DNA of 64,000 bases, taken from NCBI RefSeq assembly GCF_902459665.1, contig NZ_CABPSL010000015.1:62001-126000 (forward strand). The letters run 5' to 3'. Positions within the stretch are counted from its first letter, which is position 1. Each line of letters opens with the position of its first letter. The position numbers and the translations under genes are program-made. The stretch comes from Pandoraea cepalis. GTDB taxonomy: Bacteria; Pseudomonadota; Gammaproteobacteria; Burkholderiales; Burkholderiaceae. The notes beneath the pieces are model-generated. The model worked only from the letters and a program-made list of their open reading frames with translations. It searched no databases and was not told the DNA's origin. Shown one piece after another: positions 35,741 to 44,067 of this stretch.

Positions 35741-35767
35741 CCCATACTCTCTGGACAATCCTCGAAC

Positions 35768-36652
35768 ATGGCCCGCCGCGACTCGCTTCCGCCACTCAAT
35801 CCCACGCGCGCCTTCGAGGCGACCGGGCGTCTGCTCAGCATTTCCAAGGCGGCCGACGAGTTAGCCGTCACCCCAGCGGCGGTGAGCCGGCAGGTCAGGG
35901 CGCTCGAGGATTTTCTGAAGGCGCCGCTGTTCGAACGGGTGCGCGGCGGTCTCGTGTTGACCGCGGTGGGCGCTCGTTATTTGTCGGAGTTGATGCCGCT
36001 CTTCGCCACGCTGCGCGAAGCGACGGAGGCGATCGTGTCTGGCAGCCAGAGCAACAACGTGCTGCGCATCCGCTCGCCGGCCACGTTCGCGGTGCGCTGG
36101 CTGATTCCGCGGCTCGCCAGCTTTCACCGGCTGAATCAAAACATCGACGTGCAATTGACCACATCGTCGGCGCCGCTGAACTTCGCGCTGGAAGACATTG
36201 ACGCGGGCATTCAACTGGGCGATGGCGACTGGCCCGGCATGAACACGCAGCGCCTGATTCCCAACGAACTGGTGCCGGTGGCTGCGCCCATGCTCACCTT
36301 GAAAAGGCCGAGACAGCTCGAAAGTCAAACACTGCTGCATTCGCTCGCTCGCGCCGACGACTGGGGGCTGTGGCTGGCCGCCGCGGGCGTGTCGAGAATC
36401 AACGCGCTGCGCGGCATGCGTTATGAGACATCGCTGCTGGCCTACCAGGCGGCGATCGAGGGGCACGGCGTGGCGATCGCACAGAAGGCGCTGGTCGAGA
36501 AGGATTTGACCGACGGCACGCTGGTCATCCCGTTTGGGCCGACACTCGATCGCGGCGCATACACCTACTATTTCGCATGGCCCTCGGGCAAGCGGCAGAC
36601 AGCGGCGTTGCGCGCGTTTCGCGAATGGCTTGCCACGGTGGTGCAAAGCTAG
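35768..36652 (+). CDS. LysR-family regulator, GcvA-like
   Basis: The 294-residue protein starts with the GcvA-type winged helix (LPPLNPTRAFEATGRLLSISKAADELAVTPAAVSRQVRALEDFL) and has a GcvA-like effector domain (VRWLIPRLASFHRLNQNIDVQLTTS). It precedes, in the same direction, the CoA-transferase/enoyl-CoA hydratase/transporter cluster, and nested inverted repeats lie between them. It may activate that cluster. Confidence 0.9.
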   Translation: MARRDSLPPLNPTRAFEATGRLLSISKAADELAVTPAAVSRQVRALEDFLKAPLFERVRGGLVLTAVGARYLSELMPLFATLREATEAIVSGSQSNNVLRIRSPATFAVRWLIPRLASFHRLNQNIDVQLTTSSAPLNFALEDIDAGIQLGDGDWPGMNTQRLIPNELVPVAAPMLTLKRPRQLESQTLLHSLARADDWGLWLAAAGVSRINALRGMRYETSLLAYQAAIEGHGVAIAQKALVEKDLTDGTLVIPFGPTLDRGAYTYYFAWPSGKRQTAALRAFREWLATVVQS

Positions 36653-36671
36653 CGCTGATGGCGGGGCACAT

Positions 36672-36687
36672 GACTTTACAAAAAGTC
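36672..36687. repeat. Inverted repeat GACTTT-N4-AAAGTC
   Basis: GACTTT (36672-36677) and AAAGTC (36682-36687) form a short hairpin just after the LysR gene, and AAAGTC recurs a few bases later. It may be a weak terminator or part of a regulator site. Confidence 0.35.
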
Positions 36688-36750
36688 AAAAGGTACGATC
36701 AATAAAGTCGTTTGTCCGCGCTACGCGCGCTCTCTATCCTGTTCTCAATG

Positions 36751-36784
36751 GCTGCAAATCGGTGACACGAATGTCATTTGCAGC
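36751..36784. promoter_or_regulatory. Nested inverted repeats before the CoA-transferase gene
   Basis: GCTGCAAAT (36751-36759) pairs perfectly with ATTTGCAGC (36776-36784), and inside it GACA (36764-36767) pairs with TGTC (36772-36775). The structure ends 20 bases before the start codon at 36805. It is a good candidate for an operator or a 5' UTR hairpin controlling the cluster. Confidence 0.5.
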
Positions 36785-36804
36785 GCAGAACCGGATAGGA
36801 AAAA

Positions 36805-38028
36805 ATGATAAGAGACAGTCTTCGAGGCGTACGCGTGCTGGATTTTTCGCACGTGCTGGCCGGGCCGGTTTGCTCCATGATGCTGGCCGATTTCGGTGCG
36901 GACGTGGTCAAGATCGAGCCGCCGTTCGGTGAGCTGGGGCGCAAGATCGGGCCACCATGGATCAACGGCGAGAGCGTCGCCAATCTCAGTGTCAATCGCA
37001 ACAAGCGCAGTCTGGCGATAGATCTGAAAACCGAGGCTGGCCAGCGAACGATAAGGGAGATGGTTCGGCAGGCCGATGTGATTGTCGAGAACTTCCGGCC
37101 CGGCGTCATGGCGACGTGGGGTCTGGATTATGCGTCGCTTGAAGCGACTCACGGCAAGCTGGTCTATTGCTCGATCTCCGCGTTCGGACAAACCGGTGCT
37201 GCACGCAGTCGTCCGGCCGTCGACGGCATTATCCAGGCCGCCAGCGGGCTGATGAGCACGCTCGGTGAGCCTGGTTCGGCGCCGTTGAAGGTTCCGGTGC
37301 CGGTCGCGGACATGGTGGGCGGCTATATGGCCACCATTGCCGTGCTCGCGGCACTGCACCAGGTCCGATGCTGTGGCGCGGGCCAACATCTGGACATTAG
37401 CTTGTTTACGGCGGCCGTTACGCTGCAGCAGGTCGGCTTCACGTCGTTTCTCGCCTCCAACACTGACCCAGAAAAGGTCGGCAGCGCGGCGCCTTACGCG
37501 TCGCCCAATGAGGCGTTCCAAACCCGAGACGGCTGGTTGATGATTGCCGCCTATCACCCGCACAGATGGGCGTCGCTTTGCGAGGTGCTTGACTTGCCTC
37601 ATCTCGCATCGGACCCGCGCTTTGTCACCAACACGGATCGCGTGCGCAATCGGGCTGCCCTGCGCCGCGCGCTGGGGGAATGCTTTGCGACCCGCACCAC
37701 ATCCGAATGGCTCGACCTGTTGGCAGCTCGCGACATTCTGTGCGCTCCGGTTTCGACGTACAGGGAGGTGGTGGATTCTCGCGAGTATCGCGAAAGCGGA
37801 ATCGATTCGAGCGTTGATCATCCGATTGCCGGCAAGGTGCGGCTGCCTGGCTTTGCGCTCGGCAAAAGCGACGACACGCGTGCCGCGGATGTCGCCGCGC
37901 CGCTAGTCGGGCAGCACTCAATTGAGGTTCTCGCGGAATACGGTGTTACCCACGAGGAGATCACCAGGCTGATCGGCCTGGGCGTGATTCAGACCGCCGC
38001 TGCGCAAGATGCGCCGGTCTCTCTGTAG
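36805..38028 (+). CDS. CaiB/BaiF family class III CoA-transferase
   Basis: The 407-residue enzyme has the family N terminus (GVRVLDFSHVLAGPVCSMMLADFGADVVKIEPP), the VNRNKRSLAIDLK segment and D169 in VPVADMVGG as the likely catalytic aspartate. It should activate a carboxylic acid by CoA transfer. It is followed by a broken and an intact crotonase gene and an MHS-family transporter, a plausible uptake-activation-hydration set. It is a paralogue of the gene at 4432-5661 but sits in a more AT-rich context. Confidence 0.9.
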   Translation: MIRDSLRGVRVLDFSHVLAGPVCSMMLADFGADVVKIEPPFGELGRKIGPPWINGESVANLSVNRNKRSLAIDLKTEAGQRTIREMVRQADVIVENFRPGVMATWGLDYASLEATHGKLVYCSISAFGQTGAARSRPAVDGIIQAASGLMSTLGEPGSAPLKVPVPVADMVGGYMATIAVLAALHQVRCCGAGQHLDISLFTAAVTLQQVGFTSFLASNTDPEKVGSAAPYASPNEAFQTRDGWLMIAAYHPHRWASLCEVLDLPHLASDPRFVTNTDRVRNRAALRRALGECFATRTTSEWLDLLAARDILCAPVSTYREVVDSREYRESGIDSSVDHPIAGKVRLPGFALGKSDDTRAADVAAPLVGQHSIEVLAEYGVTHEEITRLIGLGVIQTAAAQDAPVSL

Positions 38029-38037
38029 GAGGTGGGG

Positions 38038-38355
38038 GTGACGTGCGCTCCCGTACTTGTCGAGAAGCATCGACGGGTCACGTTGCTCAGGCTGGCATCT
38101 GACAATCCATGCAATCCGCTAACTGACGCGCTTGGTCGGATCGATGCCGACGACCCAGTGCATGCAACTTTCATCACTGGCTCAGACAAGACATTTGCAG
38201 CGGGCGCTGACATATGCCCATCCGTTGAGTCGTCCCTGGGCGACGGTCTGTTATTCGAGCGACGGCTTTTTCATGCTGGCTTCGCGTTGCACGATCAGAA
38301 GGAAGGCATGGCGGCGTTCTTGCAGAAGCGAGCGCCGGAATTTCTCAATAAGTGA
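38038..38355 (+). pseudogene. Enoyl-CoA hydratase remnant with internal deletion
   Basis: About 105 codons join the beginning of a crotonase ([14 protein letters not shown], then [25 protein letters not shown]) directly to the very end of one ([32 protein letters not shown]). The central ~150 residues, including the second oxyanion loop and catalytic glutamates, are missing, and the N-terminal part is also shortened. The frame is intact and a good ribosome-binding site (TAGGAGG) precedes the GTG starts at 38032 and 38038, so a short protein may still be made. It cannot be a working hydratase. It lies 9 bases after the CoA-transferase gene. Confidence 0.8.
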
Positions 38356-38399
38356 GTATCTGTATGAATCGCTACGCAATGAACACCAGACAGGATGTC

Positions 38400-39191
38400 A
38401 TGACGACCGACGACGCTCAAAGCGAAGGATTGGTCTTGACCCGCGTCGTCAACGGCGTGATGACAATCACGCTGAATGAACCGAAAACCGGTAACGCGCT
38501 CGATGTGGCGATGACCGAAGCGTTGGCAGACGCCCTGGAGCGGGCGAGCGGGCTTTCGAACGTGCACTGCGTTTTGCTCCGGTCCTCGGGCAAGCATTTC
38601 TGCACGGGTGGCAACGTGAAAGACATGGAGGCTGGCGCCGATCTGATGCAAGGCTCTGTCGAGGCGGTCAGGGAGCGCCTCGCGGGTAGCCTGCATCGAA
38701 TTCCCCGCGCGTTGCATGCGTTGCCGGTGCCATCTATCGCCGCCGTCAATGGTGCCGCAGTGGGCGCGGGATTCGATGTTGCATTGATGTGCGATTTGCG
38801 CATTGCCGCGGAAAATGCCCGTTTCTCGGAAAGCTTTCTGCGACTTGGTTTGGTCTCTGGCATCGGCGGGGCCTGGTTCCTTACTCGGATTGTCGGGGTC
38901 GCCAAGACAATGGAGTTGACGCTGACCAGCGAATTCATCGATGCGTTCCAAGCGCTTGATGCCGGCATCGTCTCGCGAGTCGTGGCCGTCGATGCATTGG
39001 ACGCGGAGGCGGAGCGACTGGCTGAAACAATCGCCAACAGCCCTCCACACGCTTTGCGAATGGCCAAGCAACTGGTTCGCCAATCGGCGGAAGCATCGTT
39101 GCCGACAGCCTTGGAGATGGCCGCATCGATGCAGGCCATTCTTCTTTGCGGTGAAGAGCACAAGGCTGCGGTTCGCCGGTTTCTCAAGTGA
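38400..39191 (+). CDS. Enoyl-CoA hydratase/isomerase family protein
   Basis: This intact crotonase-fold protein has 263 residues from the ATG at 38400, which follows ACAGGATG; earlier in-frame starts at 38352 (GTG, overlapping the pseudogene stop) and 38364 are alternatives. Oxyanion-hole segments are KHFCTGGNVKDM and NGAAVGAGFDVALMCD. Of the two usual hydratase glutamates, one aligns with Asp in GFDVAL and the other with FSESFLRLG, so it may be an isomerase, hydrolase or another crotonase-type enzyme. It probably supplies the crotonase function of the cluster. Confidence 0.85.
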   Translation: MTTDDAQSEGLVLTRVVNGVMTITLNEPKTGNALDVAMTEALADALERASGLSNVHCVLLRSSGKHFCTGGNVKDMEAGADLMQGSVEAVRERLAGSLHRIPRALHALPVPSIAAVNGAAVGAGFDVALMCDLRIAAENARFSESFLRLGLVSGIGGAWFLTRIVGVAKTMELTLTSEFIDAFQALDAGIVSRVVAVDALDAEAERLAETIANSPPHALRMAKQLVRQSAEASLPTALEMAASMQAILLCGEEHKAAVRRFLK

Positions 39192-39251
39192 AGCGTTGGC
39201 AGACGACGTGCGCTATGTAATACAAATAAAAATCAATGGAAGGAGACAGTC

Positions 39252-40604
39252 ATGAACACGCATCATCGCCAACCGGCGGCGCTACGGCAAATGTTGAAGA
39301 TCATCACAACCTCGAGCTTGGGAACGATGCTCGAGTACTACGACTTCTTCGTGTACGTCGCGCTGACGGGCACACTGACGCAATTGTTTCTGCCGTCGCA
39401 GGACAGAACCGTCGCTGCGCTCGCGGGCGTCGCGACTTTTGGCATTGCTTACCTCGCGCGACCCATCGGCACGATTATCTTTAGCCCTATGGCGGATCGT
39501 ATCGGGCGCAAAAAGACCTTTGTCATCACACTTGTGTTGATGGGTGTCGCGACTGTCGGCATCGGTTGTTTGCCGACTTATGGCGCAGTCGGGGTGGCCG
39601 CACCCGTCGCCTTGCTGGTGCTGCGCATTACGCAAGGCATTGCGCTCGGTGGGGAGTATGGCTCAGCTGTGGTCTATGTGGTCGAATACGCACCGCAGGA
39701 CAAGCGCGGCATGTTCACGAGCGTCTTGCAGAGCACGGCCGGGGTCGGCCTGTTGCTCGCCCTGGCGATAGTGTCTGCATTGCGACTGACGCTTGACGCC
39801 CACGCATTCGCCACTTGGGGCTGGCGCGTGCCTTTCCTGGTCTCCGCACCGATCGTCGCGATTGCAACGATGATTCGGTTGGGCATGAAGGAGACGCCGG
39901 TGTTCGTGGAAATGCAGGCAAGCGGGCGTTTGTCGAAAGCGCCCCTGTCCGACACGGTGACCAGCAAATCCTCATGGAAAGCCATTCTGGTTGCGATTTT
40001 CGGTGCCCAAGGGGGCACTTCGGTATCGTTGTACACGTCGATTGTCTACATGCTGTACTTTCTGCAGAACGTGCTCAAGGTGGAACCGACTCACGCCAGT
40101 CTTTGTGTGGCGGTTGGCATCATAATCGCGACGCCGATGTTCCCGGTGTTTGGCCGCTTATCCGATCGAATCGGACGAGCACGGGTGATGTTCATCGGCA
40201 TACTGCTATGGATGGCCAGCGCGTATCCGACCTTTGCCGGGATCCGCACGGGTGTGCTCAACGAGGCCTGGGGTGTGGTCGCGGCACTTATTACGGTACT
40301 CGCCGTGTTGACCGCCATGATCATGGCGCCGCTACCCGCATTTATCGCCGAGTGCTTTCCGCCTCAGAGTCGGACAACCGGATTCGGACTGGCGCAGCAA
40401 CTGGGCAACATCCTGTTCGGCGGATTTTTACCGCTCATCAGCCTGTCGCTGGTAGCGCTGACCGGCAACCAACTGGCAGGGGTGGCCTATTCGATTGCGT
40501 CACTGGTGCCCTGTCTTGCGGTTACCTATTTCTGGGGATTAAAACGAGATCGCGCCAATCGCCGGCCGGATTTGATGAACGCGCCGGCACCGGCTGGCAA
40601 ATAA
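39252..40604 (+). CDS. MFS transporter, metabolite:H+ symporter (MHS/ShiA-PcaT-like) family
   Basis: The 450-residue protein has 12 predicted membrane segments. The MHS signature SSLGTMLEYYDFFVYV is at the N terminus, motif A is FSPMADRIGRKKTF and LRITQGIALGGEYGSAVVYVVEYAP follows. Family members import dicarboxylates, shikimate, aromatic acids or betaines with protons. It starts behind GGAAGGAGA. It probably brings in the acid processed by the adjacent CoA-transferase and crotonase. Confidence 0.9.
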   Translation: MNTHHRQPAALRQMLKIITTSSLGTMLEYYDFFVYVALTGTLTQLFLPSQDRTVAALAGVATFGIAYLARPIGTIIFSPMADRIGRKKTFVITLVLMGVATVGIGCLPTYGAVGVAAPVALLVLRITQGIALGGEYGSAVVYVVEYAPQDKRGMFTSVLQSTAGVGLLLALAIVSALRLTLDAHAFATWGWRVPFLVSAPIVAIATMIRLGMKETPVFVEMQASGRLSKAPLSDTVTSKSSWKAILVAIFGAQGGTSVSLYTSIVYMLYFLQNVLKVEPTHASLCVAVGIIIATPMFPVFGRLSDRIGRARVMFIGILLWMASAYPTFAGIRTGVLNEAWGVVAALITVLAVLTAMIMAPLPAFIAECFPPQSRTTGFGLAQQLGNILFGGFLPLISLSLVALTGNQLAGVAYSIASLVPCLAVTYFWGLKRDRANRRPDLMNAPAPAGK

Positions 40605-40644
40605 TACGTCCGGCAACACTTTGCCCTCACGTGCTGTCGGTGAA

Positions 40645-40674
40645 CACAGCGATAATCCGCAAATTATCGCTGTG
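40645..40674. terminator. Perfect 12-base inverted repeat after the MHS transporter
   Basis: CACAGCGATAAT (40645-40656) and ATTATCGCTGTG (40663-40674) are exact inverse complements with a 6-base loop, 40 bases after the transporter stop. A T-run is absent on both sides. It may act as a bidirectional terminator between converging genes. Confidence 0.5.
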
Positions 40675-40765
40675 GAGCATGACCGGTCCAGGCATGTCCG
40701 TCAGCATTTATGGAGCAACAAATCAGCTGCATGTGGCGACAGTCCATGACGGGGATGATCGGCAA

Positions 40766-40780
40766 GTGTGAACTTCACAC
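40766..40780. repeat. 15-base odd palindrome GTGTGAA-C-TTCACAC
   Basis: GTGTGAA (40766-40772) and TTCACAC (40774-40780) flank a single central C. It lies in the gene-poor zone between the transporter and the solute-binding gene and resembles a regulator-binding site, but neither neighbouring gene starts here. Confidence 0.4.
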
Positions 40781-40881
40781 ATCGTCGACGCATGTTCGAT
40801 TCGGAGAAGGAGCTTCGACGATGACGAATCGGTCAACTTTCGTTCGCCGCCTTTGGCTTCGTGGTGGATGCGTAAGTCGTC

Positions 40882-41613
40882 TCACGCCGCAGGCGCAACG
40901 CTAACCCCTGTCACGCCATGTCGTTGCATGGCATCCGCCACGAAACCCTCGCGTTTCATGTCTTCCACAAACGTCTTCAGAAATGCCACAGCCGCCTCGC
41001 CGCGCGTGATCGGCATACCCATGGCTTGCTGAATGACCATGAAACGCTCGTCGAGCAGCCGATAGCCCGTCAGTGCGGCCACGTCGTGTTCGAGCTGTTG
41101 CTTCACGCCAGCGGCCACTTCACAGCCCGTTTCGATGAACGTCTTGACCACCGTCGGCGACGTGGGCGCGCGCACGATGTCCGCGTGCTTGAGTTCGCGC
41201 GTCAGGAACAGGTCATACGCGCTGCCTTTACCGACGACCACGCGCGTGCCCGCCTGATCGACCTCGGCGTTGGTCTTCACCGGCGAGGCGTCGCGCACCA
41301 GGTAAAAGCCTTCGATAAGCAAGTACGGTGCCGTGAAACCGATCGTCGTGGCGCGGCGCGGATCGATGGCGAAAAAGCCCACGTCGGCCTGCTCGTTCGT
41401 CACCGTCTCCACCGATTTGCCGGCGGCATCGACCACGACAAGCGCAAGCTCGACGCCCAACCGCTTCGCCAATTCACCCGCCAGATCGACTGAAATGCCG
41501 ACCGGCCTGGATTGGGCGTCAAGCCCCGCCAGAATCGGATTGCCAAGGTTGATGCAGGCACGCAGCACGCCAGTCGGCGCAAACGCGGCAAGGAGGGTCG
41601 AATCGAGCGTCAT
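40882..41613 (-). CDS. Solute-binding (PBP2-type) domain protein without signal peptide
   Basis: The 243-residue chain has the amino-acid-binding type-2 fold (GVLRACINLGNPILAG, SVDLAGELAKRLGVEL, ADVGFFAIDPRRATTIGFTAPYLLIEGFYLV). The start at 41613 (MTLDSTLLAAFAP) gives no signal peptide, and the in-frame upstream stretch is Arg/His-rich, so export is not predicted. No permease or ATPase is adjacent. It may be a cytoplasmic ligand-binding protein or a cyclohexadienyl-dehydratase-like enzyme. It probably belongs with the hydantoinase cluster because it sits beside that cluster's GntR gene. Confidence 0.75.
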   Translation of the reverse strand: MTLDSTLLAAFAPTGVLRACINLGNPILAGLDAQSRPVGISVDLAGELAKRLGVELALVVVDAAGKSVETVTNEQADVGFFAIDPRRATTIGFTAPYLLIEGFYLVRDASPVKTNAEVDQAGTRVVVGKGSAYDLFLTRELKHADIVRAPTSPTVVKTFIETGCEVAAGVKQQLEHDVAALTGYRLLDERFMVIQQAMGMPITRGEAAVAFLKTFVEDMKREGFVADAMQRHGVTGVSVAPAA

Positions 41614-41697
41614 GGTCAGGATCGGGAGGTCTGGGGTTCGAGAATATCGGCGATCTTGCCGATGGCGTCGATGGTGTGGCGCAGGGGGACGCGTTCT

Positions 41698-41703
41698 GTA
41701 TAC
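41698..41703. promoter_or_regulatory. GTATAC core, weak candidate GntR site
   Basis: CTGTATACCG (41696-41705) shares the GTATAC core of the two stronger GntR sites and lies about 85 bases upstream of the solute-binding gene. The outer bases deviate from TNGTATACNA, so confidence is low. Confidence 0.3.
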
Positions 41704-41799
41704 CGGCACCGGCCGTAAGATTGGCTTGCGCCAACGCTCAGGCCATCCCGACGCGCCTTCTCACCAGTGTCCCTGCGGCCGATGCGTGGGCGCGACGCG

Positions 41800-42549
41800 T
41801 CAGCTTGCCCCGATCTCGCGTCCGCGACGGTGGGGCTCGCCGAGCCGAATGGCCTCGGCGACCACGCTCAGCACTTCGGTCCCTGTGTTCTCGGAGTGCG
41901 CCTTGAGCACCTCGCCCAAATGCGGCCGTCCGGCTTCGCGCAGGGCCGCCATGATCCGGTCGTGCTCTTCGTGCGATTCCTGCCAACGCGAAAGATCCGC
42001 GTTCGCGGCGCCGCGTGCGCGGTGCACCTTGCTCATTAATGTGGCATAGAGCGACGAGAGCACCGGGTTGCCCGCGCCATCCACGATCATCTGGTGAATC
42101 TGCTGGTTGATCCGGAAGTACTCCGTTCGAAGCCCCTTGCCGTGCGCGTCGAGCATCTGCTCGTGCTTCCGTTCGATCGCGGCCAGCGCGCTCTCGGTCA
42201 ATCGCCGAGACGCCAGTTCGCCCGCCATGCCCTCCAGGCCATGGAGGACTTCAAACGTCGCGCGAAGCTCGTCGAGATCGAGTGGCGCGACCCGGTAGCC
42301 GATGTATTGCCGGTGCAGCACCAGCCCCTCGGACACCAGCGTCTTGAGCGCTTCACGCAACGGCGTCTTCGAGACGTCGAACATTTCGCAAAGCGCCTTC
42401 TCGTCAATACGCTCGCCCGGCGGCAGCTCGCCTTCTTCGATCATGACGCGCAAGCGCGCCGTAATCTCGGCCGCCATGCCTAGCGTGCGGAGTTTGAGGG
42501 ACTTCTGGAGGGGGAGGGTCACGGTCTCGAGCGTGTTTATCAGTGTCAT
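41800..42549 (-). CDS. GntR-family transcriptional regulator (FCD subfamily)
   Basis: The wHTH (ITARLRVMIEEGELPPGERIDEKALCEMFDVSKTPLREALKTL) and FCD domain (FRINQQIHQMIVDGAGN; EEHDRIMAAL) are clear. The ATG at 42549 is chosen because TAGGATG precedes it at good spacing; 249 residues result. It is divergent from the MFS/AMDase-like/hydantoinase/racemase-like operon, and an inverted repeat at 42565-42578 overlaps its own leader. It is the probable repressor of that operon. Confidence 0.88.
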   Translation of the reverse strand: MTLINTLETVTLPLQKSLKLRTLGMAAEITARLRVMIEEGELPPGERIDEKALCEMFDVSKTPLREALKTLVSEGLVLHRQYIGYRVAPLDLDELRATFEVLHGLEGMAGELASRRLTESALAAIERKHEQMLDAHGKGLRTEYFRINQQIHQMIVDGAGNPVLSSLYATLMSKVHRARGAANADLSRWQESHEEHDRIMAALREAGRPHLGEVLKAHSENTGTEVLSVVAEAIRLGEPHRRGREIGAS

Positions 42550-42564
42550 AAACATCCTACCATA

Positions 42565-42578
42565 TAGGGAAATCCCTA
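42565..42578. promoter_or_regulatory. Candidate operator TAGGGAAATCCCTA
   Basis: Six-base arms TAGGGA and TCCCTA flank AA in the divergent region, 16 bases upstream of the GntR start. Position fits autoregulation and control of the divergent operon. The sequence differs from the GTATAC-type sites of the other two GntR genes. Confidence 0.45.
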
Positions 42579-42613
42579 GAATAGATTTCAATTAAATCAA
42601 TTATTTACCGATA

Positions 42614-42642
42614 TTGTAATTACAGATTACAGATTCTATACT
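42614..42642 (+). promoter_or_regulatory. Sigma-70 promoter of the hydantoinase cluster
   Basis: TTGTAA (42614-42619) and TATACT (42637-42642) are separated by 17 bases in an AT-rich stretch, 54 bases before the MFS start. The spacer contains the tandem ATTACAG/ATTACAG. This is the best sigma-70 promoter match in the window. Confidence 0.65.
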
Positions 42643-42695
42643 CACTCTCAAGTCGCGACGAAAGCTATGTAAGTCATCTACTCTGGAGATTCACC

Positions 42696-43994
42696 ATGCA
42701 GTCGACAGGCAGGGTTGCCGCTATGGCAGGCACGAAGAGCGCTGTGCGCTGGAAGATTTTTTTCTTGATGCTGTGTCTGATCTCGATCAACTACATCGAT
42801 CGGGCGTCGTTGTCGGTGGCCATGCCGCTGATCTCGAAGGAGTTCGACCTCACGCCCGCGATGGAAGGGTTGATCCTGAGCGGATTCTTCTGGACGTATG
42901 CCGTCATGCAGATTCCGGGCGGCATGCTGGCCGACAAGCACAAGCCGCGCATCGTGATCGCGCTGGCCACGGTCTTCTGGGGCATCTTTCAGGCGGCGGC
43001 CGCCCTGTGCACCAATGCCACGTCGTTGCTGCTCACGCGTTTCGGGCTCGGCGCGGCCGAGGCACCGATCTATCCGGCAGGCGGCAAGTTGAATGCCATC
43101 TGGATGACGCAGTATGAACGCGGCCGCGGTGCCACGTTGCTCGACGGCGGCGCCCCGCTGGGGGCCGCCCTCGGCGCCATCATCATCACCTGGCTTATCA
43201 CGATGCTTGGCTCATGGCGTCTGGCGTTCGTCGTCGCGGGCGTTGGCACTGTGCTCGCCGGCTACGTCGCCTGGCGCTACATTCGCAACACCCCGCGCGA
43301 ACACCCGGGCGTGAACGACGAAGAGGCGACCTACATCGAGGAAGCGCAAGCAAGCGAGCACCGCGCCGAACCGGCCAACCTCTCCGGTCGTTCGCTCGAT
43401 TTCTTCAAATACCGTTCCGTGTGGTGCATGGCGCTGGGCTGGATGTGCTTCAACACGGTCTTCTACGGGCTGCTGACCTGGATGCCGAACTACCTCCACA
43501 AGGTTCACGGGTTCGATATCAAGCAGATGGGCGGCGCCAGCTTCATCATCTTCTTTTGCGGCTTTATCGGCGAGCTGTTCGGCGGCTGGGTCGGCGACAA
43601 GTGGAAGGCCGCGGGCGGCTCACCCAACAAGGTCATGCGTACCCTCTTCGGCATTGCCGCCGTGATCGCGACCGCATCGATCTTCTCCGTGGCGTATGTG
43701 AAGAGCGATGTCATCACCGTGGTGCTGCTGTCCTCGACGCTCTTCTTCCTGCGCTGGTGTGGCCTGTACTGGTGCATTCCGTCCATTCTCGGCACGCGCA
43801 ACAAGGTCGGGTTCCTCGGCGGGGTGATGAATCTCGGCGGCAACATCGGGGGCATCAGTGTGCCGCTGATCGTCGGCGTGATCGTGCAGACCACCGGTTC
43901 GTATTTCCTCGCGCTGATGTTCTTCGCGGCCGCTGGTGTCGGGTTGTTCATCTGCTCGACGCTGATCGACTACGAACGCAAGCTTCCGGTTTGA
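42696..43994 (+). CDS. MFS transporter, anion:cation symporter (ACS) family
   Basis: The 432-residue, 12-segment transporter carries ACS hallmarks: CLISINYIDRASLSVAMPLI, SGFFWTYAVMQIPGGMLADK and RFGLGAAEAPIYPAGGKLNAIW. The family imports organic anions such as hexuronates, tartrate or allantoate. A ribosome-binding site (TGGAGA) precedes the ATG; MAGTKSAV at residue 10 is an alternative start. First gene of the operon, it probably imports the cyclic amide or acid substrate. Confidence 0.9.
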   Translation: MQSTGRVAAMAGTKSAVRWKIFFLMLCLISINYIDRASLSVAMPLISKEFDLTPAMEGLILSGFFWTYAVMQIPGGMLADKHKPRIVIALATVFWGIFQAAAALCTNATSLLLTRFGLGAAEAPIYPAGGKLNAIWMTQYERGRGATLLDGGAPLGAALGAIIITWLITMLGSWRLAFVVAGVGTVLAGYVAWRYIRNTPREHPGVNDEEATYIEEAQASEHRAEPANLSGRSLDFFKYRSVWCMALGWMCFNTVFYGLLTWMPNYLHKVHGFDIKQMGGASFIIFFCGFIGELFGGWVGDKWKAAGGSPNKVMRTLFGIAAVIATASIFSVAYVKSDVITVVLLSSTLFFLRWCGLYWCIPSILGTRNKVGFLGGVMNLGGNIGGISVPLIVGVIVQTTGSYFLALMFFAAAGVGLFICSTLIDYERKLPV

Positions 43995-44067
43995 TTCATC
44001 GGATACACGTTTCTCCCTTGATCGGCACGCCGCCCAGGCTGCCGGTCATCGCATTTTTGGTACGACC

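Noticed and set aside
38352-38399. Upstream GTG/ATG starts for the intact crotonase gene
   Set aside because: They would add a tail (MSICMNRYAMNTRQDV) without family similarity; the ATG at 38400 has the better ribosome-binding site. They remain possible because of the 4-base overlap with the pseudogene.
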